Both the position numbers and the translations under genes were made by a program. The notes under the pieces are model-generated. The model was not told where the DNA came from, searched no databases, and was given only the letters and a program-made list of their open reading frames with translations. From the NCBI GenBank assembly GCA_934692665.1, contig CAKUUG010000003.1:16491-80490 (forward strand): a stretch of 64,000 nucleotides of DNA, written 5' to 3'. Origin of the DNA: an uncultured Candidatus Melainabacteria bacterium. GTDB lineage: Bacteria > Cyanobacteriota > Vampirovibrionia > Gastranaerophilales > Gastranaerophilaceae. Below, one piece after another: positions 26,143 to 34,002 of the stretch. Positions within the stretch are counted from its first letter, which is position 1. Each line of letters opens with the position of its first letter.

Positions 26143-26685
26143 ATGATTAGTGTAGAAAATTTTAGCAATGTTTGTTTTTATTTGGGGCTGGTTTCTTTGG
26201 TTGTTTTGTTATTAAAAACATTTCTGCCATTCGACACAGATGCAGAAGTAAGCGGAGATTTTACCACACTCACAGAAACCGATAGTTCATTCAACTTGTT
26301 CACATTAGAAAGCATATTGTCGTTTTTTATGTGTTTTGGCTGGATGGGTTGGTGGGCATATAATTATCAACATCTGTCATTAAAAATTTGTATGCTTATT
26401 GCTTGTATTTCAGGGATTGTGGGGATGTTATTCTTCGCATTTTTATTTGCCCAAATAAAAAAGATGGAATTCATACCAAAAAACGATTTTAAAGAATTGA
26501 TTAATAAAAAAGGAAAAGCCTATACAAGATTTCAGCCCAATTCTAAAGGACAAATCCAAATCGACTTCAATTCCAAATATGCAACACTAGATGCTATAAA
26601 CACAAGCGAAGAAGAGATAAATGCGTTTGAATTGATAGAAGTTGTAAAAGTAGAAGATAATATAATATACATTAAAAAAGCATAA
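26143..26685 (+). CDS. NfeD-like membrane protein paired with flotillin
   Basis: The predicted protein has 180 residues. Three transmembrane helices lie in the first 115, then a soluble C-terminal domain with the beta pattern GKAYTRFQPNSKGQIQIDF and EEINAFELIEVVKVEDN. That is the OB-fold layout of short NfeD proteins (YuaF type), which partner SPFH proteins in membrane microdomains. The open frame could extend upstream to 26026, but that would overlap the recJ start and add a charged segment, so the Met at 26143 is preferred. The flotillin gene follows after 13 bases. Confidence 0.72.
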   Translation: MISVENFSNVCFYLGLVSLVVLLLKTFLPFDTDAEVSGDFTTLTETDSSFNLFTLESILSFFMCFGWMGWWAYNYQHLSLKICMLIACISGIVGMLFFAFLFAQIKKMEFIPKNDFKELINKKGKAYTRFQPNSKGQIQIDFNSKYATLDAINTSEEEINAFELIEVVKVEDNIIYIKKA

Positions 26686-26698
26686 GAAGGAGAAAAAA

Positions 26699-28279
26699 AT
26701 GCCGATTTTTTTACTTTTGGCGGTAATTTTGTTTGTAGTGTTGTCACTTGCTGCAAGCAGAATCAAAAGATGTCCGTCTAACAAAATCATCGTTGTGTAT
26801 GGTAAATACACAGGTTCATCCGGTGTACGTTGTGTCCATGGGGGTACTGTCATCGTTTGGCCTTTGATACAAGATTTTGGAACATTGTCACTAGAACCAA
26901 TGACAACCGATGTTGACCTTAGGGGTGCATTGTCAAAAGGAAATATCAGAATCGCAGTTCCTGCAACATTTACTTTTGGCGTTTCAACTAACCCAAGACT
27001 TCTTCAAAATGCAGCAGAAAGATTGTTGGGCTTGAGTAAACAAGAAATAATCAACAAAGTTTCTGATATCATTCTAGGTCAATTGCGTCTTGCGATTGCA
27101 ACATTGTCTATCGAAGAAATAAACCAAGATAGAGAAAAATTCTTGGAACAAATAAATGCAAACGTAAACCCTGAATTGAACAAAATCGGTCTGGAAATCA
27201 TAAACGTAAACATAAAAGATATTACAGACGAATCAGGTTATATTGATGCAATAGGTAAAAAAGCAGCAGCAGAAGCAATTAACAAAGCGAAAATCGAAGT
27301 TGCTCAACAAGAAAAACTGGGGGCAATCGGTGAAGCTGAAGCAAACAAAGAAAAAGAAGTCCAAGTCGCTAACCAATCTGCACAAACAACCATTGGACAA
27401 GTAAATGCCGATAAAGAAAAAAGAATCAAAACCGCAACCCTAGAAGCCCAAGCAGTCGAAGGCGAAAATATTTCTAAAGCAAATATTGCAGAATACAACG
27501 CAACACTTGCCGTAAAACAAGCAGAAGCCCTAAAAATGGGAGAAGTTGCAAAAGCAAACGCTGAACGTGACATTTTGATTGCACAAAAAGAACAAGAAGA
27601 AGCAAGATTGAAAAAAGAAGAACTTGCAGAACAAGAAGTTGAAAAATTAAAAATACAAGTACAAGCAGACGCTGAAGCAGAACGTGCAAGAAGAATTGCA
27701 ATCGGTGAAGCTGACGCCATAAAAGCAAAATACTTTGCAGAAGCAGAAGGTGTAAAAGCTGTATTAGAAGCAAAAGCAGCAGGTTATCAAAAACTTGTTT
27801 CAATCAGCAACAACAAGCCTGAACTTGCAACAAGTTTCTTGATGATAGAAAAAGTAGAAGACATCGTTGCTCGCCAAGTAGAAGCAATTAAAAACATAAA
27901 ATTCGACAAAATCACTGTTTGGGATGGCGGTTCAGGTTCTGAAAAAGGTTCTACAACGGCAAACTTTATGAAAGACCTGATAAAATCACTTCCTGCTATG
28001 CATGATTTGGCAGGACAAGCAGGAATCGAGCTTCCACAGATTTTAGGAAAAGTAGATTCAATAGATACAGCTGCTGCAGTAAATAAAGAAGAAGTTCTCC
28101 AAGCACAAATCATTGAATCAGATGGTACAAAAACCGCCCTATGCCCACATTGTAGTGCAAAATACAAAGTCAAAACCGAAGACGGAAAAACAACAATCCC
28201 AGGAATCGCAGATGTAGATGATGATATGGATGGTCAACAAATATATTGTCTAAAATGCGGCAAAAAATTCACTCTTTAA
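26699..28279 (+). CDS. Flotillin (SPFH protein) with C-terminal zinc ribbon
   Basis: A protein of 526 residues. An N-terminal membrane hairpin (residues 1-20) is followed by an SPFH/band-7 domain (about 25-190). A long Ala/Glu/Lys-rich coiled coil (about 195-370) carries the flotillin EA-repeats, and a C-terminal oligomerisation part follows. Flotillins form scaffold-like patches in the membrane. Unusually, the last 45 residues hold two CxxC pairs, Cys482/Cys485 and Cys517/Cys520, separated by an acidic loop. This is a zinc-ribbon-like knuckle (CPHC ... CLKC) not found in FloT. An AGAAGGAG ribosome site and the adjacent NfeD-like gene support an operon. Confidence 0.88.
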   Translation: MPIFLLLAVILFVVLSLAASRIKRCPSNKIIVVYGKYTGSSGVRCVHGGTVIVWPLIQDFGTLSLEPMTTDVDLRGALSKGNIRIAVPATFTFGVSTNPRLLQNAAERLLGLSKQEIINKVSDIILGQLRLAIATLSIEEINQDREKFLEQINANVNPELNKIGLEIINVNIKDITDESGYIDAIGKKAAAEAINKAKIEVAQQEKLGAIGEAEANKEKEVQVANQSAQTTIGQVNADKEKRIKTATLEAQAVEGENISKANIAEYNATLAVKQAEALKMGEVAKANAERDILIAQKEQEEARLKKEELAEQEVEKLKIQVQADAEAERARRIAIGEADAIKAKYFAEAEGVKAVLEAKAAGYQKLVSISNNKPELATSFLMIEKVEDIVARQVEAIKNIKFDKITVWDGGSGSEKGSTTANFMKDLIKSLPAMHDLAGQAGIELPQILGKVDSIDTAAAVNKEEVLQAQIIESDGTKTALCPHCSAKYKVKTEDGKTTIPGIADVDDDMDGQQIYCLKCGKKFTL

Positions 28280-28296
28280 TAACAAAATCATTCAAC

Positions 28297-28336
28297 AAAA
28301 AGCCCTTGAAAAAACTATTATTTTCGAGGGCTTTTT
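28297..28336. terminator. Intrinsic terminator after flotillin gene
   Basis: AAAAGCCCTTGAAAA (28297-28311) pairs with TTTTCGAGGGCTTTT (28321-28335). T-rich tails on both strands make it bidirectional. Confidence 0.82.
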
Positions 28337-28351
28337 AAAATTTTAATTAAA

Positions 28352-28435
28352 TCATCGCTCCTTTATGTTTTTATATAAATCAATAACATTATCCCCTAAT
28401 TTTTTGTTGTTCATCAATTTTGCATAAATTTCCAT
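28352..28435 (-). CDS. Candidate 27-residue small ORF with strong ribosome site
   Basis: On the minus strand GGAGGA (28443-28448) sits seven bases before an ATG that opens a 27-codon frame ending in TGA. The peptide is charged and helical (begins MEIYAKLMNNKKLGDN). It ends 16 bases before the bidirectional terminator, which could end its transcript. It could instead be the decayed 3' part of a longer gene. The ribosome site is the best support; no homologue is known to me. Confidence 0.35.
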   Translation of the reverse strand: MEIYAKLMNNKKLGDNVIDLYKNIKER

Positions 28436-28490
28436 CACAAATTCCTCCGATTTTTTTATTACATATCCGCTTACTTTTTAAAACTTTATA

Positions 28491-28519
28491 TTGCTCACAG
28501 GTAAAGTTTTTTGGATAAT
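28491..28519 (+). promoter_or_regulatory. Leaderless-type promoter of HExxH peptidase gene
   Basis: TTGCTC (28491-28496), a 17-bp spacer, GATAAT (28514-28519), six bases, then ATG at 28526. The -35 box, spacer and gap match those of recF, which also decides the start codon. Confidence 0.6.
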
Positions 28520-28525
28520 GGTTTT

Positions 28526-29161
28526 ATGAAACTAACAATAAAAAATTATTCAAGTGCAGATAGTAAATTTTTAAAAGAATTTTATTTTGAACTAGAAAAT
28601 TTACCCAAAAAATTAGCTGATTTGATTAACAAAAAGAAAATAAAAATTATTTTAGCAGACAAATTTTCTGACATTGCAACGAATGAAACTCTAAAAGAAA
28701 TCAAAAAATACAAAGAAAATTATAATCCGAATAACATAAACAAAACAATTAGAGGCATTTGTTCCGATGATATAGAAGGTGGTTCAATTTGTATTTTTTA
28801 CAACAATGCAAAAGATAGCTTGCCTGTTATTTTGTACCACGAAATCGGTCATCTTGTTGACTATTATACTGATTTTGAAAACCCGAGTTTTAGCATAGAT
28901 AAAAACTTTGTTGAAGCATACAAAAAGGATTTGACTTTAAATTGGAGCAAAATTAAAACAGATAAAAGATTTAAACTAATGCACTACATCCAAGATTCGA
29001 CACCAAATAACCCGTCAAAATCGGCGATGATTGAAACTTTTGCTTTTTGTTTTGCAAAAAACTTTAACAAAATCGACACTATTGATATTGTAAGTGAATA
29101 TTTTGAAAATTCATTCAATACAACTAAAAAAATAATAGAACAGTTTTTTTGCGATTTTTAA
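28526..29161 (+). CDS. Putative zinc metallopeptidase with HEIGH motif
   Basis: The 211-residue soluble protein has HEIGH at residues 105-109, a classic zinc site (HExxH). A downstream Glu in SKSAMIETFAF (residue 170) is well placed as third ligand, giving a gluzincin pattern. The arrangement resembles the peptidase domain of anthrax-lethal-factor-like proteins, but identity is too low for certainty. No signal peptide is visible, so it acts inside the cell or leaves by a non-Sec route. A TTG at 28511 would add five residues; the promoter position favours ATG 28526. Confidence 0.65.
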   Translation: MKLTIKNYSSADSKFLKEFYFELENLPKKLADLINKKKIKIILADKFSDIATNETLKEIKKYKENYNPNNINKTIRGICSDDIEGGSICIFYNNAKDSLPVILYHEIGHLVDYYTDFENPSFSIDKNFVEAYKKDLTLNWSKIKTDKRFKLMHYIQDSTPNNPSKSAMIETFAFCFAKNFNKIDTIDIVSEYFENSFNTTKKIIEQFFCDF

Positions 29162-29181
29162 AATTCTAAACGCTGCTTAAT

Positions 29182-29925
29182 CTACAACCTTATAATATTA
29201 ACATCTTTCATAATTTCGGCAAGATTAACGGTTGATTTTTCTTTTTTTATAGGACTCAATTCAATTATAGAATCTGCAGACATCTCGGGCATTGTATCTA
29301 TTTTGTCTGTTTCGAGCGTTAAAACATCTTCTTTTTTTATAGGTTCAATTTCAACTATAGAATCAGCTGACACCTCGGGCATAGCTTTTACATCTGCTAA
29401 TTCCACAACAGGAATATCTTCTTTTGAAAGTTCCAATTCGATTGCATTTTCGATATCATTTATTTCTTTAGGCATTTCAGTATTTTCGATGGCGGCTGTC
29501 GGTTTTTGTTCAATCAATTCAGCCTCAGGGTTAATTTTGATATCTTTTTCTTTTGTATCTTCTATTTTAAAATCTTTAACAGCTCCATTCTCGGGTGGCT
29601 TCTTTTTAGTTAAATCAGGTTCGGTAGCGTTTTTTGGGGGTTTAACATCATCAGTTTTTGTATTGGTTGGAGCTTTTGATTTTATTCTATTTACAAATCC
29701 TGCAACGATTTCTTGGGCTTTTTTCCCAAAATTACCTTTGTAAGCTAAATACCCCATACCAAAACTTGCAACAATGCTCGCCAATATTCCACCAACAATG
29801 ACTTCTTTTTTGTGTTTTTTGATGAATGAATCTTGTTTAGCGGCATTTGGTTTTTGATTTTGAATTTGGCTTTTTTGGTTTTTTGTGTAGCTTTGGTTCG
29901 CCGGATTTAATTTTATGTCTATCAC
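29182..29925 (-). CDS. Single-pass protein with acidic repetitive tail, function unknown
   Basis: The 247-residue protein starts at GTG with an AAGG site upstream. A polar N-terminus of about 40 residues leads to one transmembrane helix (about 43-62, IVGGILASIVASFGMGYLAY). A long low-complexity Lys/Glu/Pro tail follows. Near the C-terminus, the module MPEVSADSI/PIKKE occurs twice, 30 codons apart. The N-terminal plus TM plan recurs in other proteins of this window (49927-52617). I cannot assign a function; a surface or scaffold role is plausible. Confidence 0.6.
   Translation of the reverse strand: MIDIKLNPANQSYTKNQKSQIQNQKPNAAKQDSFIKKHKKEVIVGGILASIVASFGMGYLAYKGNFGKKAQEIVAGFVNRIKSKAPTNTKTDDVKPPKNATEPDLTKKKPPENGAVKDFKIEDTKEKDIKINPEAELIEQKPTAAIENTEMPKEINDIENAIELELSKEDIPVVELADVKAMPEVSADSIVEIEPIKKEDVLTLETDKIDTMPEMSADSIIELSPIKKEKSTVNLAEIMKDVNIIRL
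29241..29382 (-). repeat. Intragenic 90-bp tandem duplication
   Basis: Near-identical blocks at 29241-29292 and 29331-29382 begin with CTTTTTTTATAGG and end with CTCGGGCAT, offset by 90 bp. Both keep the reading frame. They encode the doubled MPE(V/M)SADSI...PIKKE module. Confidence 0.75.
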
Positions 29926-29986
29926 ATTGTGCCTTTTTAAAATTTACACTACATAAAAAACACGACAAAAAAATTTATTGCTAATG

Positions 29987-30457
29987 TTATTTTATATTTT
30001 TAATCAAATTAGCCATTTCAATTGCAGCTTGGGCACATTCAGAACCTTTGTTTCCTGCTTTTGTGCCTGCTCTTTCTATTGCTTGTTCAATATTGTCTGT
30101 TGTAAGAACCCCGAACAATACAGGAACACCTGTATTCATAGAAACAGAAGCAATTCCTTTCGACAATTCTGCACAAACATAGTCATAATGGTCTGTTGCA
30201 CCTTTTATTATTGCACCTAAGGTAACAATAGCTGAGTATTTGTTGCTTTTTGCAAGATAATTTGTTGCAAGCGGAATCTCAAAAGCCCCAGGCACCCAAA
30301 TAACATCAATATTTTCTTCTTTTACATTCAGTCTTTTAAAAGTATCCAATGCTCCATTTAGAAGTTTTTCGCCGATAAAATTGTTAAATCTTGAAATTAC
30401 AATGCAAAATTTATCTTCAGCATTTGAATACAATTTTCCTTCATATATATTTGTCAT
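29987..30457 (-). CDS. ribH: 6,7-dimethyl-8-ribityllumazine synthase
   Basis: The 156-residue protein performs the penultimate step of riboflavin synthesis, joining the ribityl pyrimidine with dihydroxybutanone phosphate. [14 protein letters not shown] and [10 protein letters not shown] are the substrate-binding loops, and the catalytic His is in [20 protein letters not shown] closes the site. An AGGAGA ribosome site precedes the start, and a degenerate PIG-L gene lies 15 bases upstream in the same direction. No other rib gene is in the window. Confidence 0.92.
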   Translation of the reverse strand: MTNIYEGKLYSNAEDKFCIVISRFNNFIGEKLLNGALDTFKRLNVKEENIDVIWVPGAFEIPLATNYLAKSNKYSAIVTLGAIIKGATDHYDYVCAELSKGIASVSMNTGVPVLFGVLTTDNIEQAIERAGTKAGNKGSECAQAAIEMANLIKNIK

Positions 30458-30472
30458 TTTTTTCTCCTAAAT

Positions 30473-31234
30473 TTACAATAACGGAATTTTTAAAAACTCT
30501 TCGACGGTAAAACTCATAAATGCTTCTGCATAATCACAATTGTATTGAATTGCACGATATGCATTTATTCCGACGATTTTTTCCGTCATGCCTTTGAATT
30601 TGTCGTCCGGATAATATAATCTGAGCAATTTTTTCTTTGTTTCAATAATTGGGCTGATATTTACATAATAATCTATAGTACACAAAGAAAAATCTGATTC
30701 GTACATAAAAATTTTTAATTCCGGTTTTATTTCTTTTTCTTTTAAAATTTGTTTAAAATGTTTCAAAAGTGCAATCGTGTCAACATTGTTATCATATACA
30801 TTTGGAATAAAAATGTAGTCTACTTCTGAAATATCTATTTTTTTAAACGTAGAATAGTGGTTTTTTAGGGTTTTTGAGTCAATATCGAATATCTTGTAGC
30901 CTTTTACTCTGGTGCTTTTCATAGCATCAGTAAACTGCTGTTTTTTGATGAGTGCAGCTTCCAGAGGATCGTTTTTCAACATTGCAGAACCATTTGTGAA
31001 ACACAATACTTCAAAACTTTTTGGATTTTGTGCCATCAAACCGCCGACGCCTCTGGTTTCTGCTCCAGGGTATTGTGCCAAAACAAGACATTTTGTATCA
31101 AGACTAACTTTGAATTGTCTCATTTGAGTCTTCAAATTGTACAAAAAATAAAACAAATACTTGCTGAAATTTACTTCTTTAACAAGGTTTGTTTTTTTAA
31201 TTATGTCAATTATTTTTTGCTGAAGTTCAACCAT
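30473..31234 (-). CDS. PIG-L/LmbE-family protein lacking zinc ligands
   Basis: The 253-residue protein aligns by eye with PIG-L-type N-acetylglucosaminyl deacetylases. VLAQYPGAETRGVGGLMA (residues 51-68) matches the family's VLAPHPDDE...GGL motif, but the His and both Asp that bind zinc are Tyr, Gly and Ala. The later HxDH pair is also replaced (IPNVYDNNVDTIALL). The scaffold otherwise fits, including a YVNISPIIETKKKLL helix. It is probably a non-catalytic sugar-binding or regulatory relative. It sits just upstream of ribH with an AGGAAGGA ribosome site. Confidence 0.7.
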   Translation of the reverse strand: MVELQQKIIDIIKKTNLVKEVNFSKYLFYFLYNLKTQMRQFKVSLDTKCLVLAQYPGAETRGVGGLMAQNPKSFEVLCFTNGSAMLKNDPLEAALIKKQQFTDAMKSTRVKGYKIFDIDSKTLKNHYSTFKKIDISEVDYIFIPNVYDNNVDTIALLKHFKQILKEKEIKPELKIFMYESDFSLCTIDYYVNISPIIETKKKLLRLYYPDDKFKGMTEKIVGINAYRAIQYNCDYAEAFMSFTVEEFLKIPLL

Positions 31235-31305
31235 AAATCCTTCCTGCTTTAGATTATAACAAGAAAAATTAAATTTTATATCATTTTGTTACAACATATA
31301 AATTA

Positions 31306-31334
31306 TTGTAAAATATTTTAAAATTATTTACATT
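31306..31334 (+). promoter_or_regulatory. Leaderless-type promoter of pilin-like gene
   Basis: TTGTAA (31306-31311), 17 bp, TACATT (31329-31334), then six bases to ATG 31341. No ribosome site is present. Confidence 0.45.
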
Positions 31335-31340
31335 ATTATT

Positions 31341-32036
31341 ATGGGAAATCTTTTGAAAAAAATTTTCATTTTTGCTTTTTTGATTTTTGGCTTTATGCAT
31401 TTGGCTCAAATTACGATTATCAACCTTCAAAAAACAAACGAAAAAGAACAAGTTTTAAAAGACGTATATGAATCCCTAAAATACGCAATTTTAATGAGCG
31501 GAAATGCAACAAAACCCGCAAAAGACTGGGAATGGCAGTACAATGACCCTGAGTTTGCTGCTGAATATATTTTAAAAAAAAGAATTTTACCTTATGTAAC
31601 CAATTACAAAACTTGTGAAGATAAAGCCTTGCAATGTGTTGGCGGATTTTCGTACTTGAATAAAGAAGATTATGAACACATAAATTTTAGACGCACAAAA
31701 CAATATGCAAGAGCCATTGTCGGCATATACGACGCACACGTTGCTCTGACTATGACAGGAGAATGCAAAAAGAACAGAAAAAAAAGTGTTTGTGGAATTT
31801 TGCTTGTTGACATAAATAACAAAGATACACCAAACACAATGGGTTATGATGTTTTTAAGTTTGCAATTTATGGAGATGGGTCGTTTTTGCCTTATGGATT
31901 TTATTGGCCGAGAAAAGACATTGAAGAAGAATGTTCACAAGGCTTTAGCGGTGAATCTTGTGCGGCGAAAATTTTACTTGATGGCTGGATAATGAAAAGA
32001 GGCGGAGATAATCCTTATTTCATATACAAAAAATGA
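31341..32036 (+). CDS. Membrane-anchored pilin-like protein without prepilin motif
   Basis: The 231-residue protein has an N-terminal hydrophobic helix (residues 7-27) and an extracytoplasmic domain with six Cys residues. The parts CGILLVDINNKDTPNTMGYDVF and CAAKILLDGWIM resemble the C-terminal domain of type II/IV pseudopilins in this lineage. The Gly-Phe-Thr-Glu prepilin cleavage signature seen in the gene at 53825 is absent, so PilD processing is doubtful. It ends at a terminator. It may be a minor or diverged pilin. Confidence 0.62.
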   Translation: MGNLLKKIFIFAFLIFGFMHLAQITIINLQKTNEKEQVLKDVYESLKYAILMSGNATKPAKDWEWQYNDPEFAAEYILKKRILPYVTNYKTCEDKALQCVGGFSYLNKEDYEHINFRRTKQYARAIVGIYDAHVALTMTGECKKNRKKSVCGILLVDINNKDTPNTMGYDVFKFAIYGDGSFLPYGFYWPRKDIEEECSQGFSGESCAAKILLDGWIMKRGGDNPYFIYKK

Positions 32037-32075
32037 TGCTTAAACTACGAATAACATAGCAAGCATCATTTATTC
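32031..32075. terminator. Terminator overlapping stop of pilin-like gene
   Basis: AAATGATGCT (32031-32040) pairs with AGCATCATTT (32062-32071). The upper arm contains the stop codon of the upstream gene. The T-rich tail is better on the minus strand, so it likely serves the facing gene too. Confidence 0.65.
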
Positions 32076-32094
32076 TTATCTTGTGGCTTAAATA

Positions 32095-32463
32095 TTATTG
32101 AAGAACAGCTTTTTGTTTGTTGTAGAAATCAATTTTTGATTGAAGTCTTTGCATTTTTAGTGTTCTTTCTGTTTCGGTTATTGTTTTGTCTTTTTTAACA
32201 TCTGATAATTGTTTGTTTAAATCTGAAATTCTGTTGTCGATTTGTTTGATTTTTTCTGCTTTTTTTTCTGTTGCAGTAGAAGTTTGAGCTTTTGCTTTGT
32301 TTTCTATATCAGTTTTAACAGCACTTCTTAATGAAGAAGCAGAAGCCTTTGCATCAGCTTTCGCTGCCTTTGCAGTTGATTTAACCGCATCAGACAAAAC
32401 ACCTGCACAAACAACATTTACACTCAATGCCGCAACAAAAGCAATAGCTAATAGTTTTTTCAT
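32095..32463 (-). CDS. Small secreted Ala/Lys-rich helical protein
   Basis: The 122-residue protein has a signal peptide (residues 1-20, MKKLLAIAFVAALSVNVVCA). The mature part is almost entirely helical: Ala/Ser/Lys-rich, then a heptad coiled coil at about 70-118. An AGG-rich ribosome site precedes the ATG. It resembles small periplasmic helical proteins such as OmpH/Skp only in general form; no family is assigned. Confidence 0.62.
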   Translation of the reverse strand: MKKLLAIAFVAALSVNVVCAGVLSDAVKSTAKAAKADAKASASSLRSAVKTDIENKAKAQTSTATEKKAEKIKQIDNRISDLNKQLSDVKKDKTITETERTLKMQRLQSKIDFYNKQKAVLQ

Positions 32464-32553
32464 TGAAATACCTCCCTAAGATAATTATAACTTTATTTTA
32501 TACTTAATCTTTAAAAAAGCAAATTATTAAGGTTTTTAAACTTCAGGTTATTT

Positions 32554-33075
32554 TTAAATAAAAAACTTATTTGTATCAATTTTTTCAAGTTTTAAAAGTT
32601 TTATTTTTGTTTCTATTCCACCTACATAACCGACCAAACTGCCATTTTTTCCAACAACTCTATGGCATGGAATGATGATAGAAATCGGATTGTGGCTAAT
32701 AGCATTTCCAACGGCTTGTGAAGACATTTTTTCTATATTTTGTTCTTTTGCAATTATTTTTGCTATATCCCCGTAAGTACAGACTTTACCGTATGGAATT
32801 TTTGTTAAGATTTGCCAAACTCTTTTTCTAAAATCACTTCCAAAAGGAAATAAAGGAAGCTCTGATATTTCAGGCTTTTCACCTTTAAAATACCTATCTA
32901 GCCAGTCTTTTGTTTTTTTGAATATTTCAAGATTTTCGTTTTTTGTGATTTTAGATTTTATCGTATCTAAAAAATACTTCTGCCCTTCTAACCACAGTCC
33001 AAGTAGATTTTCGTTTTCATCACAAGCAAGCGTATAGTTTCCGATAGGGGTTTTATGAGTTGTTAAATAATACAT
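32554..33075 (-). CDS. ogt: Methylated-DNA--protein-cysteine S-methyltransferase
   Basis: The 173-residue suicide repair protein removes alkyl groups from O6 of guanine. The acceptor Cys137 is in IPCHRVVGKNG. The N-terminal RNase-H-like half (about 1-75) and C-terminal HTH half (RVWQILTKIPYGKVCTYGDI) are both complete. Its ATG lies seven bases after an extended -10 (TGATATAAT) with no ribosome site, so translation is probably leaderless. Confidence 0.92.
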   Translation of the reverse strand: MYYLTTHKTPIGNYTLACDENENLLGLWLEGQKYFLDTIKSKITKNENLEIFKKTKDWLDRYFKGEKPEISELPLFPFGSDFRKRVWQILTKIPYGKVCTYGDIAKIIAKEQNIEKMSSQAVGNAISHNPISIIIPCHRVVGKNGSLVGYVGGIETKIKLLKLEKIDTNKFFI

Positions 33076-33082
33076 AATTCAA

Positions 33083-33091
33083 ATTATATCA
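33083..33091 (-). promoter_or_regulatory. ogt: Extended -10 promoter of ogt, predicted leaderless
   Basis: TGATATAAT on the minus strand is a perfect extended -10 (TGn-TATAAT). It ends seven bases before the ogt ATG at 33075. Confidence 0.6.
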
Positions 33092-33228
33092 AAATCTTTA
33101 TTAATAAAAAATAAACAAATATCTTCGCTTATACTGTTTAGTTGATAAAAGGCAACAATTGAAAATACAGAAAAAACGCTTCTTTACTTCTGTTTTAAAA
33201 TGTATAAATTCATGTTAGTATTTGTGCG

Positions 33229-33486
33229 ATGAAAGAAAAAAATTATTTACATACAACCAGACAATCCAATACTCTGCAGAAGTTTTGGTAAAATTATTTC
33301 AAAAATCCACTACTTAAATTTGATGTATTAAAAAACCGGAATTACTTCACAGGAACAATTGCAGTCACTATATTTAACGGAATTTTGCTAGGTTTAATAG
33401 CGATGTTGCCACAATTTATATAAACAATGATGGGATACAATACCTACACAAGCGGTGTATCTATGATGCCAAGAGGAAAAGAATGA
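33229..33486 (+). pseudogene. Decayed MFS (EmrB/DHA2-type) drug-efflux gene fragment
   Basis: One frame from the ATG at 33229 encodes recognisable DHA2-family sequence: NPLLKFDVLKNRNYFTGTIA, GILLGLIAMLPQFI, then MMGYNTYTSGVSMMPRG, which matches the loop and helices before the 14-TMS transporter's conserved MGY...G...PRG block. In-frame stops occur at 33289-33291 and 33421-33423, the latter exactly where Gln or a similar residue is expected, and again at 33484-33486. Both ends of the transporter are missing. The neighbouring MarR gene fits the usual regulator/pump pair. The whole 500-base gap between ogt and marR holds only this remnant. Confidence 0.65.
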
Positions 33487-33539
33487 TTTTACAATCTTGT
33501 GAAGCAAAACTTTTACCTTTTTCAGCAGTAAATAAACTC

Positions 33540-33567
33540 TTGACTTTGTTAGATATCTAACTATAAT
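33540..33567 (+). promoter_or_regulatory. marR promoter with operator filling the spacer; leaderless
   Basis: TTGACT (33540-33545) and TATAAT (33562-33567) are 16 bp apart. The palindrome GTTAGATATCTAAC (33548-33561) occupies almost the entire spacer, so a bound dimer would block polymerase. ATG 33574 follows after six bases without a ribosome site. Confidence 0.7.
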
Positions 33568-33573
33568 ATTTGT

Positions 33574-33978
33574 ATGAGTGCAATATTATCTTTAATATCA
33601 AAAATCCACGAAAAAGGAAACCGTTTTATTATAGAAGCATTAAAAAATAACGGAATAGATGGGCTTGTGCCTAGTCATGGAGATATTCTTGTTTGCCTAT
33701 ATAAAAACAGAAAAATGACAATGAAAGATATTGCAGATTGTATTCATAGAACAAAACCAACGGTTACGGTTTTAGTCGATAAACTTGAAAAACTCGGGTA
33801 TTTAAAAAGAGAAGTTTCTAATAAAGATAGTCGCTATACAAATATAGTTTTAACGCAAAAAGGCGAAGACTTTAAATTAGTTTTTGAAAAAATTTCAAAA
33901 GATTTATATGAAATGCTATACAAAAATTTATCAGAAAACGAAATAGGAATATTAGAAGACCTTTTAAGAAAAATATAA
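33574..33978 (+). CDS. MarR-family transcriptional repressor
   Basis: The 134-residue winged-helix protein has recognition helix TMKDIADCIHRTKPTVTVLV (about 49-68) and the wing KLGYLKREVSNKDSRYTNIVLT, both standard for MarR. The N- and C-terminal helices would form the dimer interface. Two copies of a 14-bp palindrome flank the gene, one in its own promoter and one before the cupin gene, suggesting autorepression and control of the cupin gene. It probably once also controlled the decayed efflux gene upstream. Confidence 0.88.
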   Translation: MSAILSLISKIHEKGNRFIIEALKNNGIDGLVPSHGDILVCLYKNRKMTMKDIADCIHRTKPTVTVLVDKLEKLGYLKREVSNKDSRYTNIVLTQKGEDFKLVFEKISKDLYEMLYKNLSENEIGILEDLLRKI

Positions 33979-34002
33979 AAACAAAAATTTTTTACAGTAA
34001 TA

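Noticed and set aside
27304..28173. Several long minus-strand frames inside the flotillin gene
   Set aside because: They mirror the Ala/Glu/Lys repeats of the coiled coil and give Ser/Leu/Cys-rich low-complexity products, with no start signals.
29303..29743. 146-codon Ser-rich plus-strand frame
   Set aside because: It is antisense to the acidic tail of the 29182-29925 gene and has no ribosome site. The gene's transmembrane helix and GTG start with an AAGG site support the minus-strand reading.
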